This document shows positions 16,975 through 25,814 of a DNA stretch of 62,631 bases, piece after piece (position 1 is the stretch's first letter; every line of letters begins with the position of its first letter). The notes under the pieces are model-generated. The model made no database searches, was not told the DNA's origin, and saw only the letters and a program-made list of their open reading frames with translations. The position numbers and the translations under genes were made by a program. This DNA comes from Bacteroidota bacterium (lineage in GTDB: Bacteria > Bacteroidota > Ignavibacteria > Palsa-1295), in NCBI GenBank assembly GCA_030706385.1, contig JAUZOQ010000007.1, positions 1 to 62,631 of the forward strand, given 5' to 3'.

Positions 16975-18336
16975 ATGTTCGCGGTACTTATGATAAAGGG
17001 AGAATTACTTTTATCGCTTTCGAACAGAATGAGGCCATTTCAAACACTAACGTCGCTGCCGTTTCGGACCGTGAATAATTTCGCGTCGCACACACCATCG
17101 CCTAAGAAGGTACTTTTTCTTACGTACCGTTTTCCATATCCGCTATCGGGAGGTGATCGCCTCAAGAGTTATCATCTGCTTCGCCATCTATCCGAAATCT
17201 CCGAAGTCGATCTTATCTCGCTCGATGAATGGGGAACGGCAACGCACGAAAATCTTTCGCATATTAAGAAGTTCGCAAGTACGGTTACTGTTGTGCCGTT
17301 CAATAAGACTTCTGCAGCAAAGCGTGCGGCTCTCTCACTTTTCACAAAGACTCCTGTCGAGTACGCCTGGTACAATTCGCCACAGATGCAGGAAGTTGTC
17401 GATATCGCTCTGCGCCATAAGCGCTACGACCTTATCGTTTGCTTCTTCACGCGCACAGCAGTTTATGTAAAGGATGTCACCGATACTCCGAAGATCTTAG
17501 TGGCCGAAGATTCGCGCTTACTTGCCGATGAGAGAGCGATCAAGCAGTTCTCATTTTCTGCCGAGTATGCCGTTCGCCGAATCGATGCAGCCAAGCTTCT
17601 GAACTTCGAACCGGAGATGATGCATCATTTCGATGTGACAACTTTTGTTGCTGCTCCGGATGAACATCGCGCACTTGCCTCTGATCCGTCGCTTAAAACG
17701 GCGATCCTCACGAATGGAGTAGATACGGAAGCATATAGTCTTTACGAAGGCAGCAAGGAGAACACTATCCTTTTTGCAGGCCACCTCGGAATCTATCATA
17801 ATAAGTTGATGGCAGAGCGGATTCTCACTCGCATTTTTCCGATGATCAGAAAGCTCTCTCCAAAGACCAAACTTCAGATCGTGGGGCAGAATCCCGATGA
17901 AGCACTTAAGCTGCTGATTAGTAAGACTCCCGGAGCCGAGCTTCATGAAAATGTGCCCGATATGAAGCCATATTATCAGAAGGCAACAGTCTTTATTCAT
18001 CCTCAGGAGATCGGAGCAGGAATCCAGAACAAGCTTTTAGAGAGTATGGCGCTCGGCACGCCGGTCATCACGACGGCCATCGGCGCGGCCGGAATCGAAG
18101 GGGTAATCGACCGTATGCACGTTCTAGTGAGTGAAACCGACGAAGATTTTGTTAACTCAGCGATCTCACTTTTGGCTGATACAGAAGAATGCCGCCGGAT
18201 TGCGCGCAATGCGCGAAAACTCATTGAGCAGAGATATACATGGGAAAGGATCTTCGATAACTTCGATAAGATCATCTCCGGTGTATCGCCTAATTTTTTT
18301 ATCATGCCAAAACGGGTAGTACAATCGGTATCGTAA
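16975..18336 (+). CDS. Glycosyltransferase, GT4-type
   Basis: GT-B fold sugar transferase. N-terminal Rossmann half starts KVLFLTYRFPYPLSGGDRLKSYHLLRHL. C-terminal donor-binding half: ENTILFAGHLGIYHN, LQIVGQNPDEALKLL, and HPQEIGAGIQNKLLESMALGTPVITT, with the nucleotide-sugar-binding E-x7-E type region. It resembles the Stp1/TIGR03087 group that works with polyprenyl-sugar transferases in exopolysaccharide synthesis. Start is uncertain: ATG 16975 or ATG 17029, both upstream of the conserved core. Three bases before the next gene, so an operon. Confidence 0.85.
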   Translation: MFAVLMIKGELLLSLSNRMRPFQTLTSLPFRTVNNFASHTPSPKKVLFLTYRFPYPLSGGDRLKSYHLLRHLSEISEVDLISLDEWGTATHENLSHIKKFASTVTVVPFNKTSAAKRAALSLFTKTPVEYAWYNSPQMQEVVDIALRHKRYDLIVCFFTRTAVYVKDVTDTPKILVAEDSRLLADERAIKQFSFSAEYAVRRIDAAKLLNFEPEMMHHFDVTTFVAAPDEHRALASDPSLKTAILTNGVDTEAYSLYEGSKENTILFAGHLGIYHNKLMAERILTRIFPMIRKLSPKTKLQIVGQNPDEALKLLISKTPGAELHENVPDMKPYYQKATVFIHPQEIGAGIQNKLLESMALGTPVITTAIGAAGIEGVIDRMHVLVSETDEDFVNSAISLLADTEECRRIARNARKLIEQRYTWERIFDNFDKIISGVSPNFFIMPKRVVQSVS

Positions 18337-18339
18337 GCA

Positions 18340-19785
18340 ATGACTCACATTGATCAGAAAGGGAGGATAAGACGTCATACGCTCTCAGGAAGGGCAGTGT
18401 ACTTGCTTATTGACGTTTTGATCTTAAACCTCTCGTTTCAATTCGCATTTCTTGTTCGCTTCTCAGTTCTGCTTTACCAGTCGCCATACCTGCTGGAAGG
18501 AGCGCCGACCAATATCTATAATCCGCTGGAGTTGTACGTTACCGGCGCGTGGATCCTCGTATCGCTCATCACCCGGCTTTATGGCGATAAGTTCGGAACA
18601 CCTGCAGGCCGCCTGCGCGATCTCTTCAAGGTTATCGGATTTCTCGCAACAGCAGTTCTTGTATTTATCGTCGCACAAGGCGGATATAATTACTACTCAC
18701 GCGGATTCCTTGTCTACTTCTTCCTGATCTCTTCTTCGGCCTTATTGATCTTCAGGATCATTATCAATTCGACGGCAACACTGATGCGCTCCAGGGATTT
18801 TGCAAGCCGGGACATCCTCATTATTGGAGCAGGCAGAACGGGTGAGCGTTTCTATTCGGCAGTGAGCAATAATCCGGTCTATGGTTACCACGTGATCGGC
18901 TTCTTAGATGATAACGGTATTACGAGCAAAGTTCGGCCGATGATCCTCGGTAAGCTCGGAGATCTTGAACAGATCACAGCATCTCAGCCTGTCGATGAAG
19001 TAGTCATTGCGCTCCCGAAGGCAAATGAAGAGACGATTGCAAGGCTTGTGACACAGTGCGAGGATAAATGCATTCGCGTTAATGTCATTCCAAACGATTA
19101 TGCAGCCTTTGAGGGCAAACGAGTGATCGAAGAAGTTGGCGAGTTCTCTCTGGTTCGTATGCGCGAAGCACCGCTCGATCTTCCTTCGAATAAGGCAATG
19201 AAGCGTACATTCGATATCATTTTCAGCCTTATCATTCTCATCGTCGTATTTCCGCCCGTATTCTTGATCAGTGCGCTTTTGATCAAGCTTACATCAAAAG
19301 GTCCGATCTTTTTCAAACAGCTTCGTACAGGTGAAGACGGTGCAAGTTTTGTCTGCTACAAATTCCGTACGATGCGCAACTTGCCTCGCGAGATGGCCGA
19401 TTCCATCCAGGCAGTGCCCAACGATCCCCGGCTTACATGGATAGGCAGTATTCTGCGCCGCACAAATGCAGATGAACTACCTCAATTTTGGAATGTCCTC
19501 AAAGGCGATATGTCCGTCGTCGGTCCGCGGCCTCACATGTTAAAGCATACCGAAGACTATCGGAAGATCATCGGTAACTATATGGTGCGTCACTTCGTAA
19601 AGCCCGGCGTAACGGGATGGGCACAGGTCAACGGTTTGCGCGGAGCAACGCAATCGCCGGATAAGATGGAGCGCCGTATCAAGCACGATGTTCATTACAT
19701 CGAGAATTGGTCGTTCCTCTTCGATCTCACCATTATCTGGGAAACGATCATTACGATGTTCAGAGGCGATAAGAACGCGTACTAA
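18340..19785 (+). CDS. Exopolysaccharide polyprenyl-phosphate glycosyl-1-phosphate transferase (WcaJ/WbaP type)
   Basis: Initiates polysaccharide repeat-unit synthesis by moving a sugar-1-phosphate from a nucleotide sugar to undecaprenyl phosphate. Four N-terminal membrane segments (residues about 15-130), a nucleotide-binding-like middle (ILIIGAGRTGERFYSAV), then the bacterial sugar transferase domain from about residue 285: KRTFDIIFSL, IFFKQLRTGEDG, YKFRTMR, ADELPQFWNVLKGDMSVVGPRP, VKPGVTGWAQVNGLRG. 481 residues, full length. Followed by a terminator, so it ends the two-gene unit. Confidence 0.92.
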   Translation: MTHIDQKGRIRRHTLSGRAVYLLIDVLILNLSFQFAFLVRFSVLLYQSPYLLEGAPTNIYNPLELYVTGAWILVSLITRLYGDKFGTPAGRLRDLFKVIGFLATAVLVFIVAQGGYNYYSRGFLVYFFLISSSALLIFRIIINSTATLMRSRDFASRDILIIGAGRTGERFYSAVSNNPVYGYHVIGFLDDNGITSKVRPMILGKLGDLEQITASQPVDEVVIALPKANEETIARLVTQCEDKCIRVNVIPNDYAAFEGKRVIEEVGEFSLVRMREAPLDLPSNKAMKRTFDIIFSLIILIVVFPPVFLISALLIKLTSKGPIFFKQLRTGEDGASFVCYKFRTMRNLPREMADSIQAVPNDPRLTWIGSILRRTNADELPQFWNVLKGDMSVVGPRPHMLKHTEDYRKIIGNYMVRHFVKPGVTGWAQVNGLRGATQSPDKMERRIKHDVHYIENWSFLFDLTIIWETIITMFRGDKNAY

Positions 19786-19809
19786 GTATTCTTGTTTACC
19801 TATGGAGGG

Positions 19810-19845
19810 ATCGATGCCGGCAGTCGCAGGCCTCGATTATTTTTT
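19810..19845 (+). terminator. Rho-independent terminator after the polysaccharide glycosyltransferase pair
   Basis: Stem ATCGA-T-GCC against GGC-C-TCGAT (19810-19818 with 19829-19837, one internal mismatch), followed by TATTTTTT. It lies 25 bases after the stop at 19785. Confidence 0.7.
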
Positions 19846-19907
19846 GCATTCGTAGTAGTATATCCCACAACTATTCACGAATCTCATAATTCAATTTTGT
19901 ACCGAAT

Positions 19908-20426
19908 TTGAAATCCAAAGCAATCTTTTTCGATCGGGATGGCGTCATAAACGAACGCATTCTTGGCGGCTATGTACGGAGCTGGTCGGAGTTTCGATTC
20001 ATGCCGGATGTGGGCGAGTTCTTGAAGGAGGCTAAGGACAAGGGATATATTGCCATTGTCATCACCAATCAACGCGGTGTCGGTCTTGGATTAATGTCAG
20101 AAGAAGATCTGAATGAGATCCACCGGAGAATGCAGGAAGAATTGCTGCAGACCTGCGGTGTAACATTCGACGCCATCATTTCCTGCACGGATGCTGCTAA
20201 CGAATCCGGAAGGCGCAAGCCCTCGCCGGCAATGCTGCTGGAAGCGCAAGCAAAATTCGGTATCGAGATGGCCAGCAGTTGGATGATCGGCGATACGGCA
20301 TCGGATATAGAGGCCGGAATTCGCGCAGGCACCAAGACGGCATTTCTTTTGAATGAGCACGATGCTCCTTCGGAAAATGCAACGATCTGCATTCCGTCGT
20401 TGAAAGAATTGCTCGAATACATTTGA
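19908..20426 (+). CDS. HAD-superfamily phosphatase, HisB/GmhB-like (HAD-IIIA)
   Basis: Motif I FFDRDGVINE (DxD at residues 8-10), motif II VITNQRGVGLG, motif III RKPSP and motif IV MIGDTASDIEAG with KTAFLLN. These match the histidinol-phosphate/heptose-bisphosphate phosphatase group. The zinc-binding Cys loop of true GmhB (CxH...CxC) is absent, only one Cys follows (SCTDAANESGRRKP), so the substrate is open. The start is TTG 19908; no ATG is available before motif I. Placement after polysaccharide genes suggests sugar phosphate metabolism. Confidence 0.8.
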   Translation: MKSKAIFFDRDGVINERILGGYVRSWSEFRFMPDVGEFLKEAKDKGYIAIVITNQRGVGLGLMSEEDLNEIHRRMQEELLQTCGVTFDAIISCTDAANESGRRKPSPAMLLEAQAKFGIEMASSWMIGDTASDIEAGIRAGTKTAFLLNEHDAPSENATICIPSLKELLEYI

Positions 20427-20435
20427 GGCATTTCG

Positions 20436-20443
20436 TAATTTTG
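20436..20443 (+). promoter_or_regulatory. Candidate -7 box (TAATTTTG) for the TPR gene
   Basis: An exact TAnnTTTG match 10 bases after the HAD stop codon and 21 bases before the TTG start I favour for the TPR gene. The nearest TTG upstream (20409) gives a 24-base spacer, slightly long, so support is partial. Confidence 0.4.
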
Positions 20444-20464
20444 CACTTAATTTTCGCACACCAT

Positions 20465-23400
20465 TTGAATCGGCAGGCGTTATTTATTCTTCTTCCATTA
20501 TGTCTTGTTGCAACGAGTGCTATTGCACAGCCAGTGGAAAGGTCGGTGCCATTCGAGCGGTCTTCCGAGGCGAGAAGCGGTGAGGCGATTGAGGAGTTTA
20601 GGGGCAACGCCGTTCCAAGTTCAGCGAGCAAGAATACCCTCATTGATGCATTGCCCTCGAACTTATCCGATGACCGGAATGATGAGGTCGAGCAATTATT
20701 TTCGCTTTCCGAGTTCGAGCACTCCCATCTTGTTTTTGCACAAAATATTCTTCAGAAGGCAATAGAAAATGAGCCTAACGCTTCCACAAAAAAAGCGGAA
20801 GCACTGCTGCTTGCGGCCATTCAATCGCTTTCCTCTTCTCTCAGTCCAGCGGAAAAGCTCGAGGCAGGAAATAAAATAAAAGCGATATCGCCCGGCGCTT
20901 TCGCCTCCGAACCTCGTATCGACGGCGAATACAAGTTTTGGCTTGCCGAAATCCTTCGATCCGAACATGATATACATGGGGCAATAGAAGCATATACTGC
21001 TGCCTTAGAAAAAAATGTGGATGGTGGGTTTGGTGAACTCGTCCGCTTTAGAAGGGCAGAGTTATATGAGCATGAGCTGCAATATATCGCCGCGAACAGG
21101 GACTTTGATTCGCTTGCCTCGCAACGTGGCCATGTTCTTCGGTTAGTGGCATCGCTTCGGAGGGCTTCGTTGCTCCGATCGATGGGGGAGTTTCGTGAGC
21201 TGCTAACTGAAACTTCGCGAGCATCCATTCTTGCCGCAGATAGTTCACAACTTGTCTATCCGCACGATCCACGCGATGTTCGTTATCATTCGCTCTTCGC
21301 TGCCAATCGGTTAGATCAGCCCGAAGTTCGTGACACCCTCATGCTTGCGTCTCCTTTAGTACAGGAGGAGATTTCGTTGCTCAAGGGCACAGGGTTCTCG
21401 GGATTACGGTCTTATGACTCTGCGGAATATTATCTGACCCAAGCCGAAAGATCGCTTGAAGCGCAGTCCGATTATCGCGGATTTAGGCGTGAGAAGAGGT
21501 ATCTGCAACATGCTCTTTTGTTCGAGCATGGGTGGATCCGACTGTCAGTTGGAGATAACGATGGTGCGGCGCGGATATTTCTTTCTCTGTCTCAGCAGGA
21601 CACGGCTGAGCAAAGGAATCCTCTTTTTTCCGGAAGTTCTTCTGATAATACCGGCTTGTTTTACCATGATGAAAGCGTTGCGCCTGCTGGTAACCAAAAT
21701 CCGCAAAGTATGACATTGGATACTTCCCGGTTTATCTATGACGACTACCCGGCAAGAGCCCGGTTCTATGCCGGCATCGCTCTTTCTCGGGCAGGCAAGG
21801 TAGCTGAAGCGCGAGACGTGCTGACAAATCTTTCTCAGGATCCGGCAGCTCTGTATTCCGACAAGGCGCGGTATAATCTTGCTCTGGTCGAATTCAAAAG
21901 CGGCCATTCGTTGCAGGCCGAAGGATTGCTTGCTCCAATTGCCATGCGCAGAACGCAATCCGGTGTATTTGCCTCGATCCTGCTTGGTGATATCCATTAC
22001 CGGCGATCAAGTTTTGCGAAAGCATCGGAGTATTTTGCATTCGCTCTTGCCAATCTTCCGGATAACGATACATCGCTTCGGAGCGTCGCTGCTCTTGAGC
22101 GTGGGTTAAGCTTGCTACCACTTGGCTCATGGAATGAATCGGCGGAAGACTTGAAACTCTATGTTTCATTGGCAGCTCCGGGCACCGTCGGATTGGATGA
22201 AGCGCTCTTTTGGCTTGGCCGGGCATATTTCCGAGGTGATAGCATTTTACAGGCCCGCAATTGCTTTAAGAGAGTGCTTGAGGATTTTCCGAAATCATCA
22301 AGAGCCATCGATGCACAATACGGATACGCATGGACACTCTTTCGCAACGGAGAATATGATTCTGCGGAAAAGGAATTTGCGAAGGTGATCGAACTCGATT
22401 CGATCACCCGTTATGCCTATGATGCGCTTTCCCGGCGCGGAGATGCTCTGTATGCAGGAGGAAATTTACGAAAAGCTCTCGCAATCTATAACCTTGCCGT
22501 CGATCGTCCAACCTTCAATGATTACCGGACTACAAGATCGCTTTACCAACTTGGAGTATTGCGAATGCGTAGTGATAGCGCCCGCTCAGCTATGAATGCT
22601 TTTCGGACGATCATGACGAAATTTCCGAAGTCCGATATCCTCGACCGTGCTTACTATAATTATGCCGCTGCCGGTTTTGCCATCAAACAAGACGAGAATG
22701 CAGTCGAAGCGATCTCGCAACTGGTGAAGAAATTCAAAGACTCTCCTTTTGCTGTGAAGGGTCTTTACTTGCTTGCATCTGAACGAGAGCGATCCGGAAA
22801 ATTTGACGAGGCATACCGGAATTACAGGAAAATAATCAAGGAGTATCCAGCCTCCGATGTCTTCATCCCGTCGGTCTACGGTGCTATTAATAGCCTGGTG
22901 CAATCTAAAAAGTATGACGATGCAATTGCGCTCTGCGATACCTTCCTTGCCAGGTTGCCTGAGCATTCCTGTTCTCCAGCGCTGTTGTATCGAAAGGGAG
23001 AGATCCAACTCTTAGCATCTAGTCCGAAGGATGCGCAGCAAACGTTTGAAGAGTTTAGTGCGAGGTTTCCGAATGATACCCTGCTACCCATGGCGCGATA
23101 CATGCTGGCGAAGTCGCTAAGCTTTACAAACAAATCGAAGGCGCATGCTCTCTATCAGGAAATAGGCGGGCTCTATCCGCATTCGATGGCTGCACCATTT
23201 GCCTACCTGGCACTTGCAAGGCTGGAGCGGAATGAACATACTGATTTGAAGAGTACAGCCGACTATTACTCGAAGGCCTTTGCAATGGAGTATTATTCAA
23301 GCGAGGCAGCGCCTCAAGCAATGTTCGAATACGGAAACTTCCTCCGCAATGACTTAGCCAAACTCGATTCAGCACTCAACATCTATTCGGAGTTGACAAA

Positions 23401-23827
23401 TCGATATTTTATCGAAACCACAATTGGGGCCAAAGCACAACTTGAATCTGCCGACATTCTATTGGCACAGGGCAAGCGATCGGAGGCGATGAGTAGGCTT
23501 GAGAAAGTCGCGACTGCTCAGGAAGGATATGAACTTGCAGCGGAGGCAAGAATCCATTTGGGACAACTCTATAAAAGTGCCGGAATGACGAAACGCGCAC
23601 TCGCTGAATTCGACAGAGCCCGAGAGGATAATACTACAACACGGGATCAGTTGGCTCGCTCATATCTCGGATCGGCCGAGTGCCATATTGCGACCGGCGA
23701 CAAGAAGCAGGCACGGCAGATTCTTGCAGAAATGCTTGTGACGCGAGGCATACCTCGTTCTCGGCGGGATGCCGCAACTCAGCTTCTGGATTCCATTACT
23801 CCAAAGAAGAAAAAGAAAAGGCGGTAA
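20465..23827 (+). CDS. Large exported TPR-repeat protein
   Basis: TTG 20465 is preferred because it begins a clean signal peptide (NRQALFILLPLCLVATSAIAQ); the frame opens earlier at TTG 20423, overlapping the HAD gene. The remaining about 1,100 residues are helical tetratricopeptide repeats of the YbgF/BamD kind, for example FWLGRAYFRGDSILQARNCF, YGYAWTLFRNGEYDSAEKEF and IYNLAVDRPTFNDYRTTRSL. The protein ends in a Lys/Arg tail (PKKKKKRR) whose A-rich DNA doubles as the U-tract of the opposing terminator. Likely periplasmic scaffold in envelope or polysaccharide assembly; exact role unknown. Confidence 0.8.
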   Translation: MNRQALFILLPLCLVATSAIAQPVERSVPFERSSEARSGEAIEEFRGNAVPSSASKNTLIDALPSNLSDDRNDEVEQLFSLSEFEHSHLVFAQNILQKAIENEPNASTKKAEALLLAAIQSLSSSLSPAEKLEAGNKIKAISPGAFASEPRIDGEYKFWLAEILRSEHDIHGAIEAYTAALEKNVDGGFGELVRFRRAELYEHELQYIAANRDFDSLASQRGHVLRLVASLRRASLLRSMGEFRELLTETSRASILAADSSQLVYPHDPRDVRYHSLFAANRLDQPEVRDTLMLASPLVQEEISLLKGTGFSGLRSYDSAEYYLTQAERSLEAQSDYRGFRREKRYLQHALLFEHGWIRLSVGDNDGAARIFLSLSQQDTAEQRNPLFSGSSSDNTGLFYHDESVAPAGNQNPQSMTLDTSRFIYDDYPARARFYAGIALSRAGKVAEARDVLTNLSQDPAALYSDKARYNLALVEFKSGHSLQAEGLLAPIAMRRTQSGVFASILLGDIHYRRSSFAKASEYFAFALANLPDNDTSLRSVAALERGLSLLPLGSWNESAEDLKLYVSLAAPGTVGLDEALFWLGRAYFRGDSILQARNCFKRVLEDFPKSSRAIDAQYGYAWTLFRNGEYDSAEKEFAKVIELDSITRYAYDALSRRGDALYAGGNLRKALAIYNLAVDRPTFNDYRTTRSLYQLGVLRMRSDSARSAMNAFRTIMTKFPKSDILDRAYYNYAAAGFAIKQDENAVEAISQLVKKFKDSPFAVKGLYLLASERERSGKFDEAYRNYRKIIKEYPASDVFIPSVYGAINSLVQSKKYDDAIALCDTFLARLPEHSCSPALLYRKGEIQLLASSPKDAQQTFEEFSARFPNDTLLPMARYMLAKSLSFTNKSKAHALYQEIGGLYPHSMAAPFAYLALARLERNEHTDLKSTADYYSKAFAMEYYSSEAAPQAMFEYGNFLRNDLAKLDSALNIYSELTNRYFIETTIGAKAQLESADILLAQGKRSEAMSRLEKVATAQEGYELAAEARIHLGQLYKSAGMTKRALAEFDRAREDNTTTRDQLARSYLGSAECHIATGDKKQARQILAEMLVTRGIPRSRRDAATQLLDSITPKKKKKRR

Positions 23828-23840
23828 GGTAATACCGCCT
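23803..23840 (-). terminator. Terminator for the minus-strand binding protein, overlapping the TPR gene end
   Basis: Stem AGGCGGTA (23819-23826) with TACCGCCT (23833-23840), six-base loop. Read on the minus strand it is followed by TTTTCTTTTTCTTC, a good U-tract; read on the plus strand it is not. It lies about 40 bases past the stop of the gene ending at 23880 and its arm and U-tract are the last codons of the TPR gene. Confidence 0.75.
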
Positions 23841-23879
23841 CTCTCCAAATCGCATTCTCTCTAGGCCAAAGTTTTCGAC

Positions 23880-25709
23880 TTAATTGGCAGAGACTTGTTT
23901 CTTTCCTCCTCCGCTTGCTCCTCGGATCTTCCACCACGCTTGATTAAAGCCCGGGCGGACTGGATTCCAACTGACGTTGTCGAAGCGGTCAACCCAGACT
24001 GCCGGATTCTCAGGAACCCAGAGAAGGCAGTTGCCTTGATCTTCGTAGAAGACTTTTTGAAATTCCTTCTGTAATTCCATCCGCTTCACTTCATCAAATT
24101 CGCCGCGAATTGCCTCAAGCAGGTGATCGGCGCGCGGACTTGCATACGAGCTGTAGTTCGAGCCACGGTTCTTTGCCTGCGAAGAATGATAGAGTTGGTA
24201 ATTATCGGTTTCATATGGATCATTTTGCCAAGCGCCATAGGCTGCGTCAAAATTGTGATCGCGGCAACGGTCGAGGAAGATCGCCCATTCCGTTTGCTGG
24301 ACATCGGCATCGATTCCCACCTTGCGCATAGCCTCGGCGATGATGAGTAGAACATTCTTTCTCACTTCATTACCGGCATTCGTTAGGAAAGCAAATCGGA
24401 ATGGCACAAGCTTTCCATTGATCTCTTTATCGAGGATACCATCTCCGTCATGATCTTTCCACCCCGCCGAGTCCAGCATTCGTTTTGCCAGTTCGACATC
24501 GTAGGTTATTAATGGCAGGTCTTTATTGTACTCCTTTCTCCAGAATGGAGTGGGCGATTGCGTGGGCTTCGCCAATCCAAAGAGCACTTTCTTGATGATC
24601 GTCTCACGATCGATAAGGTGTGCAAGTGCCCAGCGAACCTTTACATCGCTGAAGTAAGGTTTCTCCAAATTCCAATTGATCAGCACATAGGAACCGAGTG
24701 GAAAGGTCGTCTTCTTCAAGAAGGGCTGAATCGTCGTATCGATCTTTACAAAATACGGCGGCTGTAAGAAATAGATAAGATCGATATCTCTTGCCTTCAG
24801 TGCAGTGACGGCTGCATTCCAATCGGCGATCAGTTTATACATCAAGGTATCGGGGTAGACTATTCCCAAAGGTGAATTTCCTTTATTCTCATAATAAGGA
24901 TTACGATCGAGTATGATCCTGTCATTCGTGCTCCAAAGCGCGAGCTTATAAGGACCTGAACCCTGAATGTATTTCGGTTCACGGCCTAACTCGGGTTTGA
25001 CCATCCACTCTGCAAATTCCTTCATTGCCGGGTTTGTTTTCAATTTGGCGATTTTCGCACTATCGAGATTCGCAGGGTTTCCGCCCTTCTCGATGATCGC
25101 TGCGATATCATCCCATGAGAATTTATCCGTAAGCCCTTTCGGATCGAAAATATGTTTCGGCAAGATGAAAAGGTTATCTCCGAATACCTGCTCTTTTGCA
25201 AGGAAATAAGGCTTTGACATTTTGAAACGCACGCGGTACGGATCACCGTCTATCAATTCGCAACTATGAACTCCATCCACATAATTTCTTTTCTGAGCAG
25301 AGTATGTGCTGAGCGGATTTTTCAGTGATTTCAAACTGAAGATTACGTCAGCGCCTGTCAATTCCTGTCCATCGGCAAACTTCACACCCTTGCGAAGTGT
25401 AAAATCGTAGGTTAGATGGTCGGGTGATTCGATCGGCATGGATTCTGCAAGCCAGGGAATGGTGACTTCCGATGTTTTCGGGTCAATTCTCAGCAGCCTC
25501 TCGTAGATCTCTTCCTCAACGTATGTTTCGTCGGCTCCTGTCGAATTTTGAGGATTGAGGCGTTCCAGCTCGTTGAGCACATGCTGCACAACGCGATTGG
25601 AAGTTGACAGCTGTACGCCACCAGGTGAAGACCCCTTTCCTCCGCAGCCGGAGAGCATGAGCAAAGAGGTGATCAGGATCATTGGCAATGAAATCTTCAA
25701 TATTTTCAT
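23880..25709 (-). CDS. Peptide/oligopeptide-type ABC substrate-binding lipoprotein (SBP_bac_5)
   Basis: ATG 25709 gives a lipoprotein signal (ILITSLLMLSGC, Cys22). The 609-residue protein has the family-5 binding-protein pattern: PESPDHLTYDFTLRKGVKFADG, LTGADVIFSLKSLKNP, LPKHIFDPKGL, NAAVTALKARDIDLI, VRWALAHLIDRETI, GWKDHDGDGILDKEI, DAAYGAWQNDPYETDNYQLYHSSQAKN. It captures peptides or similar ligands outside the inner membrane. No permease or ATPase genes are near. It is 105 bases downstream of a paralogue on the same strand. Confidence 0.9.
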   Translation of the reverse strand: MKILKISLPMILITSLLMLSGCGGKGSSPGGVQLSTSNRVVQHVLNELERLNPQNSTGADETYVEEEIYERLLRIDPKTSEVTIPWLAESMPIESPDHLTYDFTLRKGVKFADGQELTGADVIFSLKSLKNPLSTYSAQKRNYVDGVHSCELIDGDPYRVRFKMSKPYFLAKEQVFGDNLFILPKHIFDPKGLTDKFSWDDIAAIIEKGGNPANLDSAKIAKLKTNPAMKEFAEWMVKPELGREPKYIQGSGPYKLALWSTNDRIILDRNPYYENKGNSPLGIVYPDTLMYKLIADWNAAVTALKARDIDLIYFLQPPYFVKIDTTIQPFLKKTTFPLGSYVLINWNLEKPYFSDVKVRWALAHLIDRETIIKKVLFGLAKPTQSPTPFWRKEYNKDLPLITYDVELAKRMLDSAGWKDHDGDGILDKEINGKLVPFRFAFLTNAGNEVRKNVLLIIAEAMRKVGIDADVQQTEWAIFLDRCRDHNFDAAYGAWQNDPYETDNYQLYHSSQAKNRGSNYSSYASPRADHLLEAIRGEFDEVKRMELQKEFQKVFYEDQGNCLLWVPENPAVWVDRFDNVSWNPVRPGFNQAWWKIRGASGGGKKQVSAN

Positions 25710-25814
25710 AGATGTATTTGTGAGAAAAGTTGTATTCAAGAGTATTCCCGCCTAGCGCAGGGTACTTACATCGTAAAAAGCACGGGTGGTGGTTCCAAAA
25801 TTCATGGCATCCGA

